A stretch of DNA of 28,265 bases from Roseburia_D yibonii (GTDB lineage: Bacteria; Bacillota; Clostridia; Lachnospirales; Lachnospiraceae): contig NZ_JACOQH010000013.1 of assembly GCF_014297335.1 (NCBI RefSeq), forward strand, positions 1-28,265. Direction: 5' to 3'. The position numbers and the translations under genes are program-made. The notes under the pieces are model-generated. The model ran no database searches. It was not told where the DNA came from and saw only the letters and a list, made by a program, of their open reading frames with translations. Position 1 is the stretch's first letter; each line of letters begins with the position of its first letter. Positions 1-6,086 of the stretch are shown piece after piece.

Positions 1-1079
1 ACCGTAAGGTTTGCGGAAGAAGAAATACCATGCTGTCCGTTGTCATGGATGCGTCCATTGTTGATAGTTACGGTGCCGCCGTTTGCCGTGATCCCACACG
101 CCGCGTTACTGTAGATCTCTCCCGCATTCATGGTAAACGTCCCATTCCCATTCAAGAGATAAACGCCGGTCTGCGAGAGATTATTGACCGTTCCGCCATT
201 CATCACGACATCACCCTTCTGGATGCCGATGCCTGCCGATGCCTCATTCCGGTTTCCGGCAATAAGACCGCCATTGATATATGCATAGCCATCACCGACA
301 TAGATCCCGCAGTTTGCGTTCTGGTTTATGGTACCGCCGTGGAAATACAGGGTTCCGTAGGAACTGATCCCGTTATTGCCGTTATAATAGATATTTCCAC
401 CGGCAACGCTGACCGTTCCTCCAGAAGAACCGATCCCGGACTGCGCATTGCCATAGATACTGCCATCATAGATATTGATCGTACCGCCGGATTTACACCA
501 GATCCCATGTCCGCCGCGCAGTTCCCCATTACCCTTATACCATGAGGTACACTCTGTGATATAAGTTCCAGACCGGACATTTACCATGCCTCCGGGACTT
601 ACCACAATACCACTGCGGTAATCCTGTACGTCACCATTATCTCCATTGTTCCCCTTGATCACAACATCCTGCAGTGTCAGGGTATTCGCTACGTTAAAGA
701 CCGGCGCACCGTTGTTTTTTACATCCTCACTGGCACTTCCATCTTGCACTTCTATCCCATTCCGGATCGTATGTCCGTTTCCATGGATCGTTTTAATCCC
801 ATACACGGAAATACCGGTAGGATAATTAGTTAAATATACATCCTGGTCAACCAGCGTAATATCATTCAGCAGATAAATATCCGCCGTAATTCTTCTGTTA
901 CATGCTTCGTTCAGCCCCGCCTGGGTCGCTACATATGCTGTGTTACCACTCCAGTAAATATCTCCGGTCGTCAGCGCCTTTGTCTCCTGCGGCTTCACTG
1001 CAAGCAGCCCGGTCAGAAGCATGACACACATTCCTGCCCATGCTAATAATCTTCTTTTATTGTTCTTTCGTCCCTTCAT
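1..1079 (-). CDS. Exported right-handed beta-helix surface protein (3'-truncated by window edge)
   Basis: An open frame of 359 codons runs from the ATG at 1079 off the left edge without a stop. The start has an AAAGGA site 4-5 bases upstream. The N-terminus is a typical signal peptide: KGRKNNKRR, then a hydrophobic stretch (about residues 11-28), then a likely cleavage region near TKA. The rest is rich in Gly, Asn, Ile and Thr and consists of short, loosely repeated units of the type NGGTVNN, GGTINIYDGSIYGN and NGGLIAGN, which is the usual look of a parallel beta-helix/pectate-lyase-like adhesin or polysaccharide-active protein. The ATG lies 37 bp after the stop of the cell-wall-binding protein gene, so the two probably form one operon. 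Substrate is unknown, and the C-terminal anchor, if any, lies outside the window. Confidence 0.75.
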   Translation of the reverse strand, partial: MKGRKNNKRRLLAWAGMCVMLLTGLLAVKPQETKALTTGDIYWSGNTAYVATQAGLNEACNRRITADIYLLNDITLVDQDVYLTNYPTGISVYGIKTIHGNGHTIRNGIEVQDGSASEDVKNNGAPVFNVANTLTLQDVVIKGNNGDNGDVQDYRSGIVVSPGGMVNVRSGTYITECTSWYKGNGELRGGHGIWCKSGGTINIYDGSIYGNAQSGIGSSGGTVSVAGGNIYYNGNNGISSYGTLYFHGGTINQNANCGIYVGDGYAYINGGLIAGNRNEASAGIGIQKGDVVMNGGTVNNLSQTGVYLLNGNGTFTMNAGEIYSNAACGITANGGTVTINNGRIHDNGQHGISSSANLT

Positions 1080-1116
1080 TTATCCTTTATCTGTCAGACA
1101 TGCTGCTATAACCTGA

Positions 1117-2349
1117 TCAGCGGTATTCCGGATAATCTCTTACCAGTGCCGCGTAATCAAAGTCATGTCCAGCTAACCTGCTTGCCTTTCTTGTAATATA
1201 TTTATTTGCCACTTTTCCAGCTGACTTGCCATAGCACATGTAATCATAGTAATACAGCTTCCAGTCATCCCCGTATTTCGGATTTAATTCATCGTAATAG
1301 TTTGCACGATATTTTGTTACATTAAATTCTCTCAGTGCCACTCTGCTCGCCGGCATACCGTCTTTCACAAAGTGAAGGATCGCGTTATCCGTAGTGAATC
1401 CTGCCGCTTTTACATCTGTGTTTCCATTTAAGTATCCCTGTGCATTGAACACCGAAGCGTAATCGATACCATCCACCACTGTATTTCCATAAGACATTTC
1501 ACGGCTCTCATACCCATACTCATCCGCATTACGGCTTGCCGCAGACACCGCATTCATGGTATCTACATTAAAAGTATACCCATCCACGGTGATCGTGTTT
1601 GCACTCTCGCTGCCGGTGCTTCCACTATACGGGAACTGTCCGACATAGTGTCCATCTGTTTCATCCATGTTGTAATACCAGACATTGTCCGTGATCAGTC
1701 CTCTTGCCACCATGCCGTTCCAGTGATAGAACACCACTCTGCCATAAGGATCATAGCCCCATCCGGTCGTGATCAGCGTACCATCCTGATTAGCAAAACC
1801 ATAGTCGCGCCCGTTCGCAAAGCCGAACCAGCCGCTCTGCTCCATGGCTCCGTTGGCGTTCAGATAATAAACCTTGTCTCCGACAAAGGTGATCTGATCT
1901 TTATAGAGATAGCCCTGTGAATCAAAGTAGCAGGTATAACCCACACCCGGACAATACCGGAAGGTTGTAAATACTTCATGTCCTTCCGTATCAAAATAGA
2001 TGATGTGCTCTCCATCCGGATGATAGGTCAGCTTGTCCTTCATCGGGGATCCATCGGTCATAAGATAATAAGTATACTGTCCATCAAAAAAGAATACATC
2101 CTTCGCCAGTGTACCATCTGTTTTTGTATAATGGGAGCCGTCCCAGTTGCCGCCATCTTTAGACAAGCTGTAATAATTCACACTCCGCCCACCTTCTGCG
2201 GTGTCCGCTGTTTCTGTCGTTTCTTCTATCGCCGCCTCACTGGTCACACCTTCGTCTGTGGTGTCCGCAAGCACTCCGATCGGCGCTGCTCCCGTCAGTC
2301 CTGCAACTGTCATTGCCAGTAATAATAATTTCATTCCTTTGTTTTTCAT
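1117..2349 (-). CDS. Secreted cell-wall/glucan-binding-repeat protein
   Basis: 410 aa; the ATG is preceded by AAAGGAG at good spacing. Residues 1-28 form a signal peptide (MKNKGMKLLLLAMTVAGL, cleavage near VLA-D), followed by a Thr/Glu-rich linker. Residues about 55-240 hold aromatic, glycine-rich cell-wall-binding repeats (YYLMTDGSPMKD, YYLNANGAMEQSGWF, VFYHWNGMVARG) of the choline/glucan-binding type. The C-terminal 120 residues carry two copies of a module with the pattern A-x-F-N...YLNGNTDV...HFVKDGMPASR and REFNVTKYRANYYDELN...YYYDYMCYGKSAGK, common as the tail of clostridial exported proteins. No catalytic domain is recognised, so it is more likely a structural or adhesive surface protein. 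GC content is higher than in the neighbouring accessory genes. It leads the operon that includes the beta-helix gene. Confidence 0.8.
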   Translation of the reverse strand: MKNKGMKLLLLAMTVAGLTGAAPIGVLADTTDEGVTSEAAIEETTETADTAEGGRSVNYYSLSKDGGNWDGSHYTKTDGTLAKDVFFFDGQYTYYLMTDGSPMKDKLTYHPDGEHIIYFDTEGHEVFTTFRYCPGVGYTCYFDSQGYLYKDQITFVGDKVYYLNANGAMEQSGWFGFANGRDYGFANQDGTLITTGWGYDPYGRVVFYHWNGMVARGLITDNVWYYNMDETDGHYVGQFPYSGSTGSESANTITVDGYTFNVDTMNAVSAASRNADEYGYESREMSYGNTVVDGIDYASVFNAQGYLNGNTDVKAAGFTTDNAILHFVKDGMPASRVALREFNVTKYRANYYDELNPKYGDDWKLYYYDYMCYGKSAGKVANKYITRKASRLAGHDFDYAALVRDYPEYR

Positions 2350-2399
2350 GATTGTCTCTCCTTTTATGTATTATAGTTTTCCATTTTTATCCACTATCC

Positions 2400-2428
2400 A
2401 TTTTATAGCCCGGAACTACTTTTGCCAA
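2400..2428 (-). promoter_or_regulatory. Promoter of the surface-protein operon
   Basis: Read on the minus strand: TTGGCA at 2428-2423, a 17-bp spacer and TAAAAT at 2405-2400, with the start codon at 2349. This gives a leader of roughly 45 nt. Called by eye from consensus match and position only. Confidence 0.55.
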
Positions 2429-2464
2429 CTTCAAATCCTCCAACCTTTTCGACATTACCATGGC

Positions 2465-2493
2465 TTGCGCTGTGCGCAGATATGTGTTATAGT
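2465..2493 (+). promoter_or_regulatory. Promoter of the antisense (antitoxin) RNA
   Basis: TTGCGC at 2465-2470, a 17-bp spacer and TATAGT at 2488-2493 form a good sigma-A-type promoter. It has no downstream reading frame with a ribosome site but ends about 100 bp before a terminator, so it fits a small RNA gene. Confidence 0.6.
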
Positions 2494-2499
2494 TTAAGC

Positions 2500-2596
2500 A
2501 AAAGAGGGAAACCAAAAGCGGCTTACCCCGGATTATGTTGCAACTTTAATTACTTAAAGCCGTCACATGTGCGAGATGTGGCGGCTATTTTCTTTT
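2500..2596 (+). ncRNA. Candidate antitoxin RNA of a type I toxin-antitoxin pair
   Basis: The predicted transcript starts about 7 bp after the TATAGT box and ends in the T-run of the hairpin at 2558-2585, giving about 95-100 nt. It runs convergent to the 30-aa toxin gene and overlaps its last codons and 3' untranslated region. Its 5' end carries AAAGAGGG (2501-2508), directly repeated at 2720-2727. The toxin mRNA leader therefore contains the complement CCCUCUUU, so the RNAs could pair at both ends, as described for Fst/par-type systems. It also carries GCGGCTTACCC (2518-2528), present inverted in the toxin leader. No sequence match to a named RNA family is claimed. Confidence 0.6.
2558..2596 (+). 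terminator. Terminator of the antisense RNA (shared 3' hairpin)
   Basis: The arms AGCCGTCACAT (2558-2568) and ATGTGGCGGCT (2576-2586) pair with one U-G wobble around a 7-nt loop, and TATTTTCTTTT follows. On the minus strand the same hairpin sits just after the toxin stop codon, but it has one mismatch and a poor T-run, so it terminates better in the plus direction. Confidence 0.7.
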
Positions 2597-2677
2597 GTCC
2601 CGTAAAATCTGATAGATCAGACCGACAAGGGCAACAATGAATATACAAAATTGGATCAAATCCGCATATGTAACCAT
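2585..2677 (-). CDS. Small hydrophobic Hol_Tox-like toxin peptide (30 aa)
   Basis: A 30-codon gene starts at the ATG at 2677, preceded by AAAGGAGGG at ideal spacing, and stops at 2585. The peptide begins MVTYADLIQF, has one transmembrane helix (CIFIVALVGLIYQIL) and ends in the basic tail RDKRK. This size, the M-x-T-Y-x-x-L start, the single helix and the Lys-rich end match the putative holin-like toxin (Hol_Tox) peptides of Firmicutes, which act on the membrane from inside. The strong ribosome site, structured leader and convergent small RNA make it a type I toxin-antitoxin locus. It is the last gene of the minus-strand accessory cluster but has its own promoter. Confidence 0.75.
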   Translation of the reverse strand: MVTYADLIQFCIFIVALVGLIYQILRDKRK

Positions 2678-2683
2678 TGGCAA

Positions 2684-2735
2684 CCCTCCTTTCTTCCGAC
2701 TGGAGGGTTTTCCCTCCGTAAAGAGGGTAAGCCGC
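2684..2735 (-). promoter_or_regulatory. Structured toxin leader with alternating SD/anti-SD elements
   Basis: In mRNA order the leader has CCCUC (2727-2723), GGAGGG (2717-2712), CCCUCC (2707-2702) and the Shine-Dalgarno GGAGGG (2689-2684). Neighbouring pairs are mutually exclusive: CCCUCC can close a 6-bp hairpin with the upstream GGAGGG (loop AAAA) or mask the Shine-Dalgarno sequence. Just upstream, GCGGCUUACCC (2735-2725) is complementary to GGGUAAGCCGC that the same mRNA would carry if it extends to 2528-2518, giving a possible 5'-3' closure. Confidence 0.55.
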
Positions 2736-2759
2736 CTCGCTTTGATTTCCCTGGCATTT

Positions 2760-2788
2760 ATATTAACACATTACCAGGGTATTTACAA
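2760..2788 (-). promoter_or_regulatory. Promoter of the toxin mRNA
   Basis: On the minus strand TTGTAA (2788-2783), a 17-bp spacer and TAATAT (2765-2760). An inverted repeat, CCCTGG at 2749-2754 and CCAGGG at 2774-2779, has one arm in the spacer and one at the expected start of transcription. It could be an operator. Confidence 0.45.
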
Positions 2789-2794
2789 TTTTCC

Positions 2795-2923
2795 TTATTT
2801 AGCTGACTTCTCTGCATACGCAGCCAAACGTTCTCCCATGTTTTCATTCTTTACAATTTCTACATTCACAACATTTCCCCCTTTCTCCTTCATTGTTCTA
2901 AAGTTTTCTTTTTTCTTTTCCAT
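2795..2923 (-). CDS. Small basic hypothetical protein (42 aa)
   Basis: ATG at 2923 with AAGGAG 8-9 bases upstream, stop at 2795. The peptide is Lys/Glu-rich and soluble. Its first 12 residues (M-E-KKKENFRTMK) are nearly the same as the start of the Cys-rich protein at 3641-3865, and the DNA around both starts is a 62-bp direct repeat. The remaining residues (NVVNVEIVKNENMGERLAAY) are unrelated. Function unknown; it may be a diverged relic of a duplicated gene start, but the ribosome site is good. Confidence 0.5.
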   Translation of the reverse strand: MEKKKENFRTMKEKGGNVVNVEIVKNENMGERLAAYAEKSAK

Positions 2924-2949
2924 ATCGATTCACTCCTTAAATTTTAATT
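2888..2949 (+). repeat. 62-bp direct repeat, copy 1 (gene-start module)
   Basis: Matches 3830-3891 over 62 bp with three differences. It covers the ribosome site and first 12 codons of the 42-aa gene. Confidence 0.85.
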
Positions 2950-2985
2950 TATATTTGTTGATGCACTGCATTTCTAAACTCTCAC

Positions 2986-3234
2986 TCATCTCCCTCCTCC
3001 TGTCAAAAGGAAAAATATAAGCAGATTGAACAATATCACACAAAGCCATTGCCACCCATCTTCTGTATCATCTTCTTCGTTATTACCAAACAATACTTCT
3101 ACTAAAAAATCCGGACTCACATCCAGATCCTGTTTCACTTTTCCGGATTCCTTCAGAAGCTGCACATGGTACATCCCTGTCTTTTTTTCTTCTTCAATTA
3201 AAAGGTATTTTTTCTTATTTTTCAGTTGTAACAT
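2986..3234 (-). CDS. Small protein with C-terminal membrane anchor, paralogue of the 5134-5481 product
   Basis: 82 aa from the ATG at 3234 (GGAG 5 bases upstream); a GTG at 3246 is in frame but has no usable ribosome site. Residues 1-50 (MLQLKNKKKYLLIEEEKKTG, YHVQLLKESGKVKQDL, VSPDFL-E-LFGN) are strongly similar to the first 50 residues of the protein encoded at 5134-5481. The tail differs: here an acidic stretch is followed by one membrane segment (WLCVILFNLLIFFLL). The shared domain with swapped tails suggests modular duplication. Function unknown; KKKYLLIEEEKK-type phrases also occur in small element-encoded proteins, without a known role. Confidence 0.65.
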   Translation of the reverse strand: MLQLKNKKKYLLIEEEKKTGMYHVQLLKESGKVKQDLDVSPDFLVEVLFGNNEEDDTEDGWQWLCVILFNLLIFFLLTGGGR

Positions 3235-3297
3235 TCTTTCTCCCACTCCTCCTCATTTCATTTTGGAGAAATTGATTCTTCCTTTATAAATCTCAGT

Positions 3298-3666
3298 TTA
3301 TTGTTTTAAATAATTTATACACTTTTGGTATGCTTCCAAATTAAATGCTTTTCGTTCGTTTTCGTAAGCGCAATATTCGGCTACGTTGCATCCGGAAATT
3401 TCTGCCATTTTCCTAATAGATACCTTAGCATTCTTTCTAAGTGCTACAAGCTGTCCTGCGTATATACCATTTTTACCATTTAAACGTTGAATCTCCAATC
3501 GCTTTTGCACAGCTTCTTGGTCTGCAACTTCCCTAAGTTGTTTCACATCACACTTTGTATTTTTACAATCATACAGACAACCGTGTGTGTCGCCTTCGCC
3601 ATCCCAAAAACCCGTAACAAATTTGGTTGATTCATTACACTTATTGCATTTTGTATTTATTAACAC
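3298..3666 (-). CDS. Zinc-ribbon plus helix-turn-helix putative regulator
   Basis: 122 aa. The start is a GTG at 3666 with GGAG 4 bases upstream; no in-frame ATG lies near. Cys7 and Cys10 (CNKC) and Cys30, Cys34 and Cys39 are placed to hold a metal ion. Residues about 72-107 (LVALRKNAKVSIRKMAEISG ... EYCAYENERKAF) fit an XRE/Cro-type helix-turn-helix. The start overlaps the end of the Cys-rich gene by 26 bp, so the two are likely co-translated. A DNA-binding regulator of the cassette is likely; the target is not visible. Confidence 0.6.
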   Translation of the reverse strand: MLINTKCNKCNESTKFVTGFWDGEGDTHGCLYDCKNTKCDVKQLREVADQEAVQKRLEIQRLNGKNGIYAGQLVALRKNAKVSIRKMAEISGCNVAEYCAYENERKAFNLEAYQKCINYLKQ

Positions 3667-3865
3667 GCTCTCCTACCTCACTAAATTCTAATTCAAAATC
3701 ACATTCTTTTTTTTCATTTACTTCATGGTACATATCTGCATAGTTTTCTCCCGCAAACTCCGCACGATAGCATATATCACAATTAGTAGACTGACAATCG
3801 AAACAGGAATCACATTGACAACCTTTACACTTCATTGTTCTAAAGTTTTCTTTTTTCTTTTTCAT
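3641..3865 (-). CDS. Small cysteine-rich protein (74 aa)
   Basis: ATG at 3865 with AAGGAG about 9 bases upstream. Nine cysteines lie between residues 13 and 55, mostly in CxxC-like spacing (CKGCQCDSCFDCQ, CDICY), which suggests a small metal-binding domain. The N-terminus and its DNA copy the start of the 42-aa gene at 2795-2923. Overlaps the next gene by 26 bp. Function unknown. Confidence 0.6.
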   Translation of the reverse strand: MKKKKENFRTMKCKGCQCDSCFDCQSTNCDICYRAEFAGENYADMYHEVNEKKECDFELEFSEVGERVNKYKMQ

Positions 3866-3891
3866 ATCAATTCACTCCTTAAATTCTAATT
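3830..3891 (+). repeat. 62-bp direct repeat, copy 2 (gene-start module)
   Basis: Second copy of the repeat at 2888-2949, covering the ribosome site and first 12 codons of the Cys-rich gene. The shorter piece TAAATTCTAAT also recurs at about 3680 and 4338, always next to a gene start. Confidence 0.85.
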
Positions 3892-4326
3892 AACAGTATA
3901 ATCATAATTTTTCAAATCATTTAAAAATTCTTCAATGATTTCTTCTTTTGAAGCATCCCAATCTAATTGAGCAAATATAAAGTCTGGATTATTTTCATAC
4001 CTAGACATCAAAGCATCAATATCTTTTGCACAAAATTCTCCCATTGGATACATTTCATATTCAAGAGTGTTAAAACTAAGATAAGCTTGAAATACCATCT
4101 CTTTATCATAATGAATCCCATCAAAAACTTGTTCATCTACATCCCAAACATGTATAAATGTTACCTTCAATCCTTTATCTACTGTATCTAAGGATTTGGA
4201 TAACCATTCATGGCTTTTATTATGTTTTTGGGCATAAGTTTCTGATCCATTAATAAATTTCTTTACACAATTATATTCTAAAATTGAAATTGGATAAATA
4301 ATTGCTGATGTTATTTGTTTTTCCAT
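3886..4326 (-). CDS. Hypothetical soluble protein (146 aa)
   Basis: The ATG at 4326 is chosen because GGAGGAG lies just upstream; an in-frame GTG at 4338 would put this site inside the gene. The product is acidic, with no signal peptide or membrane segment, and contains clusters of aromatic residues (HVWDVDEQVFDGIHYDKEMV, AQLDWDASKEEIIEEF). I do not recognise a family. It sits in the minus-strand run of small genes and is slightly more AT-rich than the transfer genes. Confidence 0.6.
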   Translation of the reverse strand: MEKQITSAIIYPISILEYNCVKKFINGSETYAQKHNKSHEWLSKSLDTVDKGLKVTFIHVWDVDEQVFDGIHYDKEMVFQAYLSFNTLEYEMYPMGEFCAKDIDALMSRYENNPDFIFAQLDWDASKEEIIEEFLNDLKNYDYTVN

Positions 4327-4344
4327 GCACTCCTCCACTAAATT

Positions 4345-4761
4345 CTAATCCAGTTTCTCCACATATTTCAGGGTACGTTTATATGGAAAATAATCACCGA
4401 AAGGATTACTCAGTGAAAACTCTTTGATCGTGCACATTACTCGATCTCCCTCTTTCAGGTCATATTTTTTCACGTCTGCATTGACTACATTCAAATTCTC
4501 ATGCCAAAGAGGTTCTTCCTGGAGAAAAATGGATCCTTTTTCATCTGACATATGAAAGATTCCCTGGCATCGTATCTGTTTCGGCGTAAATACTCCACTC
4601 CAAAGTACCAGACAAACAAGCACTATCGTTTCTATAACTCCCTTAACTACTTTTTTTGTTTTCTCATTTTTTATCCTGTCAATCATTTCACAAATACCAA
4701 CTACTGGAAGCGAACATACAAAACAAATACTTATTAAATCCAATAAAGAAATTTTTTCCAT
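4345..4761 (-). CDS. Membrane protein with extracytoplasmic beta-rich tail (138 aa)
   Basis: Two hydrophobic helices (residues about 5-25 and 42-58, IETIVLVCLVLWSGVF) are followed by an 80-residue soluble part with alternating hydrophobic residues (QGIFHMSDEKGSIFLQEE, DRVMCTIKEF), which could be a small beta-barrel. The gene ends 18 bp before the next start and begins 4 bp after the lipoprotein gene stop, so it belongs to the same operon. Function unknown. Confidence 0.6.
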   Translation of the reverse strand: MEKISLLDLISICFVCSLPVVGICEMIDRIKNEKTKKVVKGVIETIVLVCLVLWSGVFTPKQIRCQGIFHMSDEKGSIFLQEEPLWHENLNVVNADVKKYDLKEGDRVMCTIKEFSLSNPFGDYFPYKRTLKYVEKLD

Positions 4762-4765
4762 TCTG

Positions 4766-5137
4766 TTAATTTCTCCCTTCTTTAATGCCCTGATATGTCT
4801 CCGGCGTCAAATACAGATATTCCTCATGTTCCGCATCGATCACATAACAATCTTTTTTATACTCATCATTAGTGATCAAAACATGTCTCAGACCATTTGC
4901 CTCCTCCGCTGTAAAAGAGTCAATATGTACTTTTTCTTCTAAATCACTATCCGGATTTCTAATGTAATCAAACGAATACGAAGATAATGACTGATTACTA
5001 TACCTCACTAACTGGATGTTCTCAATCTCATACACCCCATTTTGCGGAATGGACAAATACGTTGTCATATCGGGGCCAGCACATCCTGCTACACTGCACA
5101 TTACTGCAGCCATTCCTAGTACAAAGAATTTTCTCAT
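4766..5137 (-). CDS. Small lipoprotein (123 aa)
   Basis: The N-terminus MRKFFVLGMAAVMCSVAGCAG is a type II signal peptide with lipobox VAGC, so Cys19 should be lipidated after cleavage. The mature domain (about 100 aa) is acidic and shows no family I recognise. The start overlaps the preceding gene's stop by 4 bp (ATGA-type), showing translational coupling. Together with the neighbouring membrane protein it could form a small envelope unit, for example for exclusion or immunity, but nothing proves this. Confidence 0.65.
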   Translation of the reverse strand: MRKFFVLGMAAVMCSVAGCAGPDMTTYLSIPQNGVYEIENIQLVRYSNQSLSSYSFDYIRNPDSDLEEKVHIDSFTAEEANGLRHVLITNDEYKKDCYVIDAEHEEYLYLTPETYQGIKEGRN

Positions 5138-5481
5138 AATTTTCCACTTTCCATTTTCATACCTATTATGTTTTGCAACATCTCAATTTTATTTGCCCCG
5201 GCCGTAGTATAAACATGAATTGCATTTGTTATTTTATCCGCTTCATCTTCTGGATGCTCTGTATACGGAAACATATTCGCAAGCCATCTTAGGGATTTGA
5301 CTTCTGGAGCACTCACTTCCTGCGGATTGAAATTTCCAAATAATGCTTGTGCAAAAAAATCCGGACTCACAAACAAATCCTGCTCCACTTCTCCGGATGC
5401 CTTCAGAAGCTGCACATGATACACCCCTATCTTTTTTTCTTCTTCAATCAATAATTTCTTTTTATTCCTCATCTGTAACAT
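5134..5481 (-). CDS. Hypothetical protein, paralogue of 2986-3234 product with soluble tail
   Basis: 115 aa from the ATG at 5481, chosen because it aligns with the start of the paralogue; GTG codons lie in frame upstream, to 5499. Residues 1-50 match the paralogue (MLQMRNKKKLLIEEEKKIG, YHVQLLKASGEVEQDL, VSPDF, LFGN). The tail is soluble and helical (KSLRWLANMFPYTEHPEDEA, AGANKIEMLQNIIGMKME) and has no membrane segment. First gene of the minus-strand cluster, diverging from the small regulator gene at 5703. Confidence 0.6.
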   Translation of the reverse strand: MLQMRNKKKLLIEEEKKIGVYHVQLLKASGEVEQDLFVSPDFFAQALFGNFNPQEVSAPEVKSLRWLANMFPYTEHPEDEADKITNAIHVYTTAGANKIEMLQNIIGMKMESGKL

Positions 5482-5584
5482 TCTTTCACCCACTTCCACT
5501 AATTTAAAAGAAATTTTTTACTCATAAACAAATCATGTTTTTTTGCATATTATTTATTTCAAAAACGTGTTTTAATATTTGTTT

Positions 5585-5668
5585 TTGCAAATTTATTGTA
5601 GCACTGCATTCATTGTTTGTCAATCATTATATTTGTTTTTTTAAACATTCTATATTGACTTGCAAATT
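5585..5668. promoter_or_regulatory. Repeated operator-like motif in the divergent regulator region
   Basis: TTGCAAATT occurs at 5585-5593 and again at 5660-5668, both followed by (T/C)ATT(G/A)T. The second copy lies between the -35 and -10 boxes of the regulator promoter. The inverted form ATTTG precedes the first copy at 5577-5581. Possible autoregulatory sites of the 65-aa HTH protein; inferred from position only. Confidence 0.35.
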
Positions 5669-5682
5669 CATTATGTTAAAAT
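5655..5682 (+). promoter_or_regulatory. Promoter of the small HTH regulator gene
   Basis: TTGACT (5655-5660), 16-bp spacer, TAAAAT (5677-5682), then GGAGG 8 bp after the -10 box. The leader is short, about 15-20 nt. Confidence 0.65.
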
Positions 5683-5702
5683 ACAAATTGGAGGAACAAA
5701 TT

Positions 5703-5900
5703 ATGATTAGTTACAAGCCCTTATTTAGATTATTGCTCGAAAAAGACATGACTAAAACACAATTACGCGAAGCCGTCGGATTTGGCACTGTGGCTCTTGC
5801 AAAAATGTCAAAAAACGAATACATATCTCTTGAAACAATCGATAAAATCTGTGATTATTTTAACTGCAACATTGATGACGTTATCGAACATCTGCCATGA
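5703..5900 (+). CDS. Cro/CI-type helix-turn-helix regulator (65 aa)
   Basis: ATG at 5703 with GGAGG 8-9 bases upstream; upstream in-frame codons have no ribosome site. The whole protein is one HTH domain (LLEKDMTKTQLREAVGFGTV, then ETIDKICDYFNCNIDDVIEH), the usual compact layout of XRE regulators of conjugative elements. It diverges from the minus-strand accessory genes and has repeated motifs in its own promoter, so it may control both directions. Confidence 0.85.
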   Translation: MISYKPLFRLLLEKDMTKTQLREAVGFGTVALAKMSKNEYISLETIDKICDYFNCNIDDVIEHLP

Positions 5901-5969
5901 TCATCAGACCAAGCGGAACAGTTAGTGTTAGGCGCAGCCGCGGTAACTGTGCAGTGCGGCAGACAGGGT

Positions 5970-5986
5970 GCGGGGTGTAACCCCGC
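5970..5986. other. GC-rich hairpin downstream of the HTH gene
   Basis: GCGGGGT and ACCCCGC form a perfect 7-bp stem with a 3-nt loop in the 5901-5994 spacer. A longer-range inverted pair, ACAGTTA near 5919 and TAACTGT near 5944, also lies in the spacer. No T-run follows, so it is not a standard terminator. The spacer is much richer in GC than its surroundings and holds no convincing gene. Confidence 0.4.
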
Positions 5987-5994
5987 TAAAACTC

Positions 5995-6023
5995 TTGCCT
6001 TTATCCTTTTGCTCTGCTATAAT
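5995..6023 (+). promoter_or_regulatory. Promoter of a second small RNA
   Basis: TTGCCT (5995-6000), exactly 17 bp, TATAAT (6018-6023): the strongest promoter match in the window. No open frame with a ribosome site follows before the terminator. Confidence 0.7.
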
Positions 6024-6029
6024 AATTTA

Positions 6030-6086
6030 ATCGTAAGTAGCCATTACGATGGAGCCGCATCTTCCCCTGATGTGGCTCTATTTATG
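6030..6086 (+). ncRNA. Short two-hairpin small RNA, possibly an orphan antitoxin RNA
   Basis: From the expected start at about 6030 the transcript would be about 55 nt. Hairpin 1 is ATCGTAA / TTACGAT with the 7-nt loop GTAGCCA. Hairpin 2 is GAGCCGCATC / GATGTGGCTC (6052-6061, 6069-6078) with one G-U pair, followed by TATTTAT, and is the terminator. The terminator resembles that of the toxin-antitoxin RNA at 2558-2596 (shared GATGTGGC...CTATTT), and it also touches the stop codon of a convergent minus-strand gene. No toxin peptide is found on the other strand here. Target unknown. Confidence 0.6.

Noticed and set aside
30..545. Plus-strand frame of 171 codons at the left edge
   Set aside because: It is opposite the clear beta-helix gene, has no ribosome site, and its sequence is the kind produced by the antisense of Gly/Asn repeat coding.
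2637..3020. Plus-strand frame of 127 codons
   Set aside because: It covers the toxin leader and 42-aa gene on the other strand and lacks a ribosome site; its Phe/Ser-rich composition is that of an AT-rich antisense frame.
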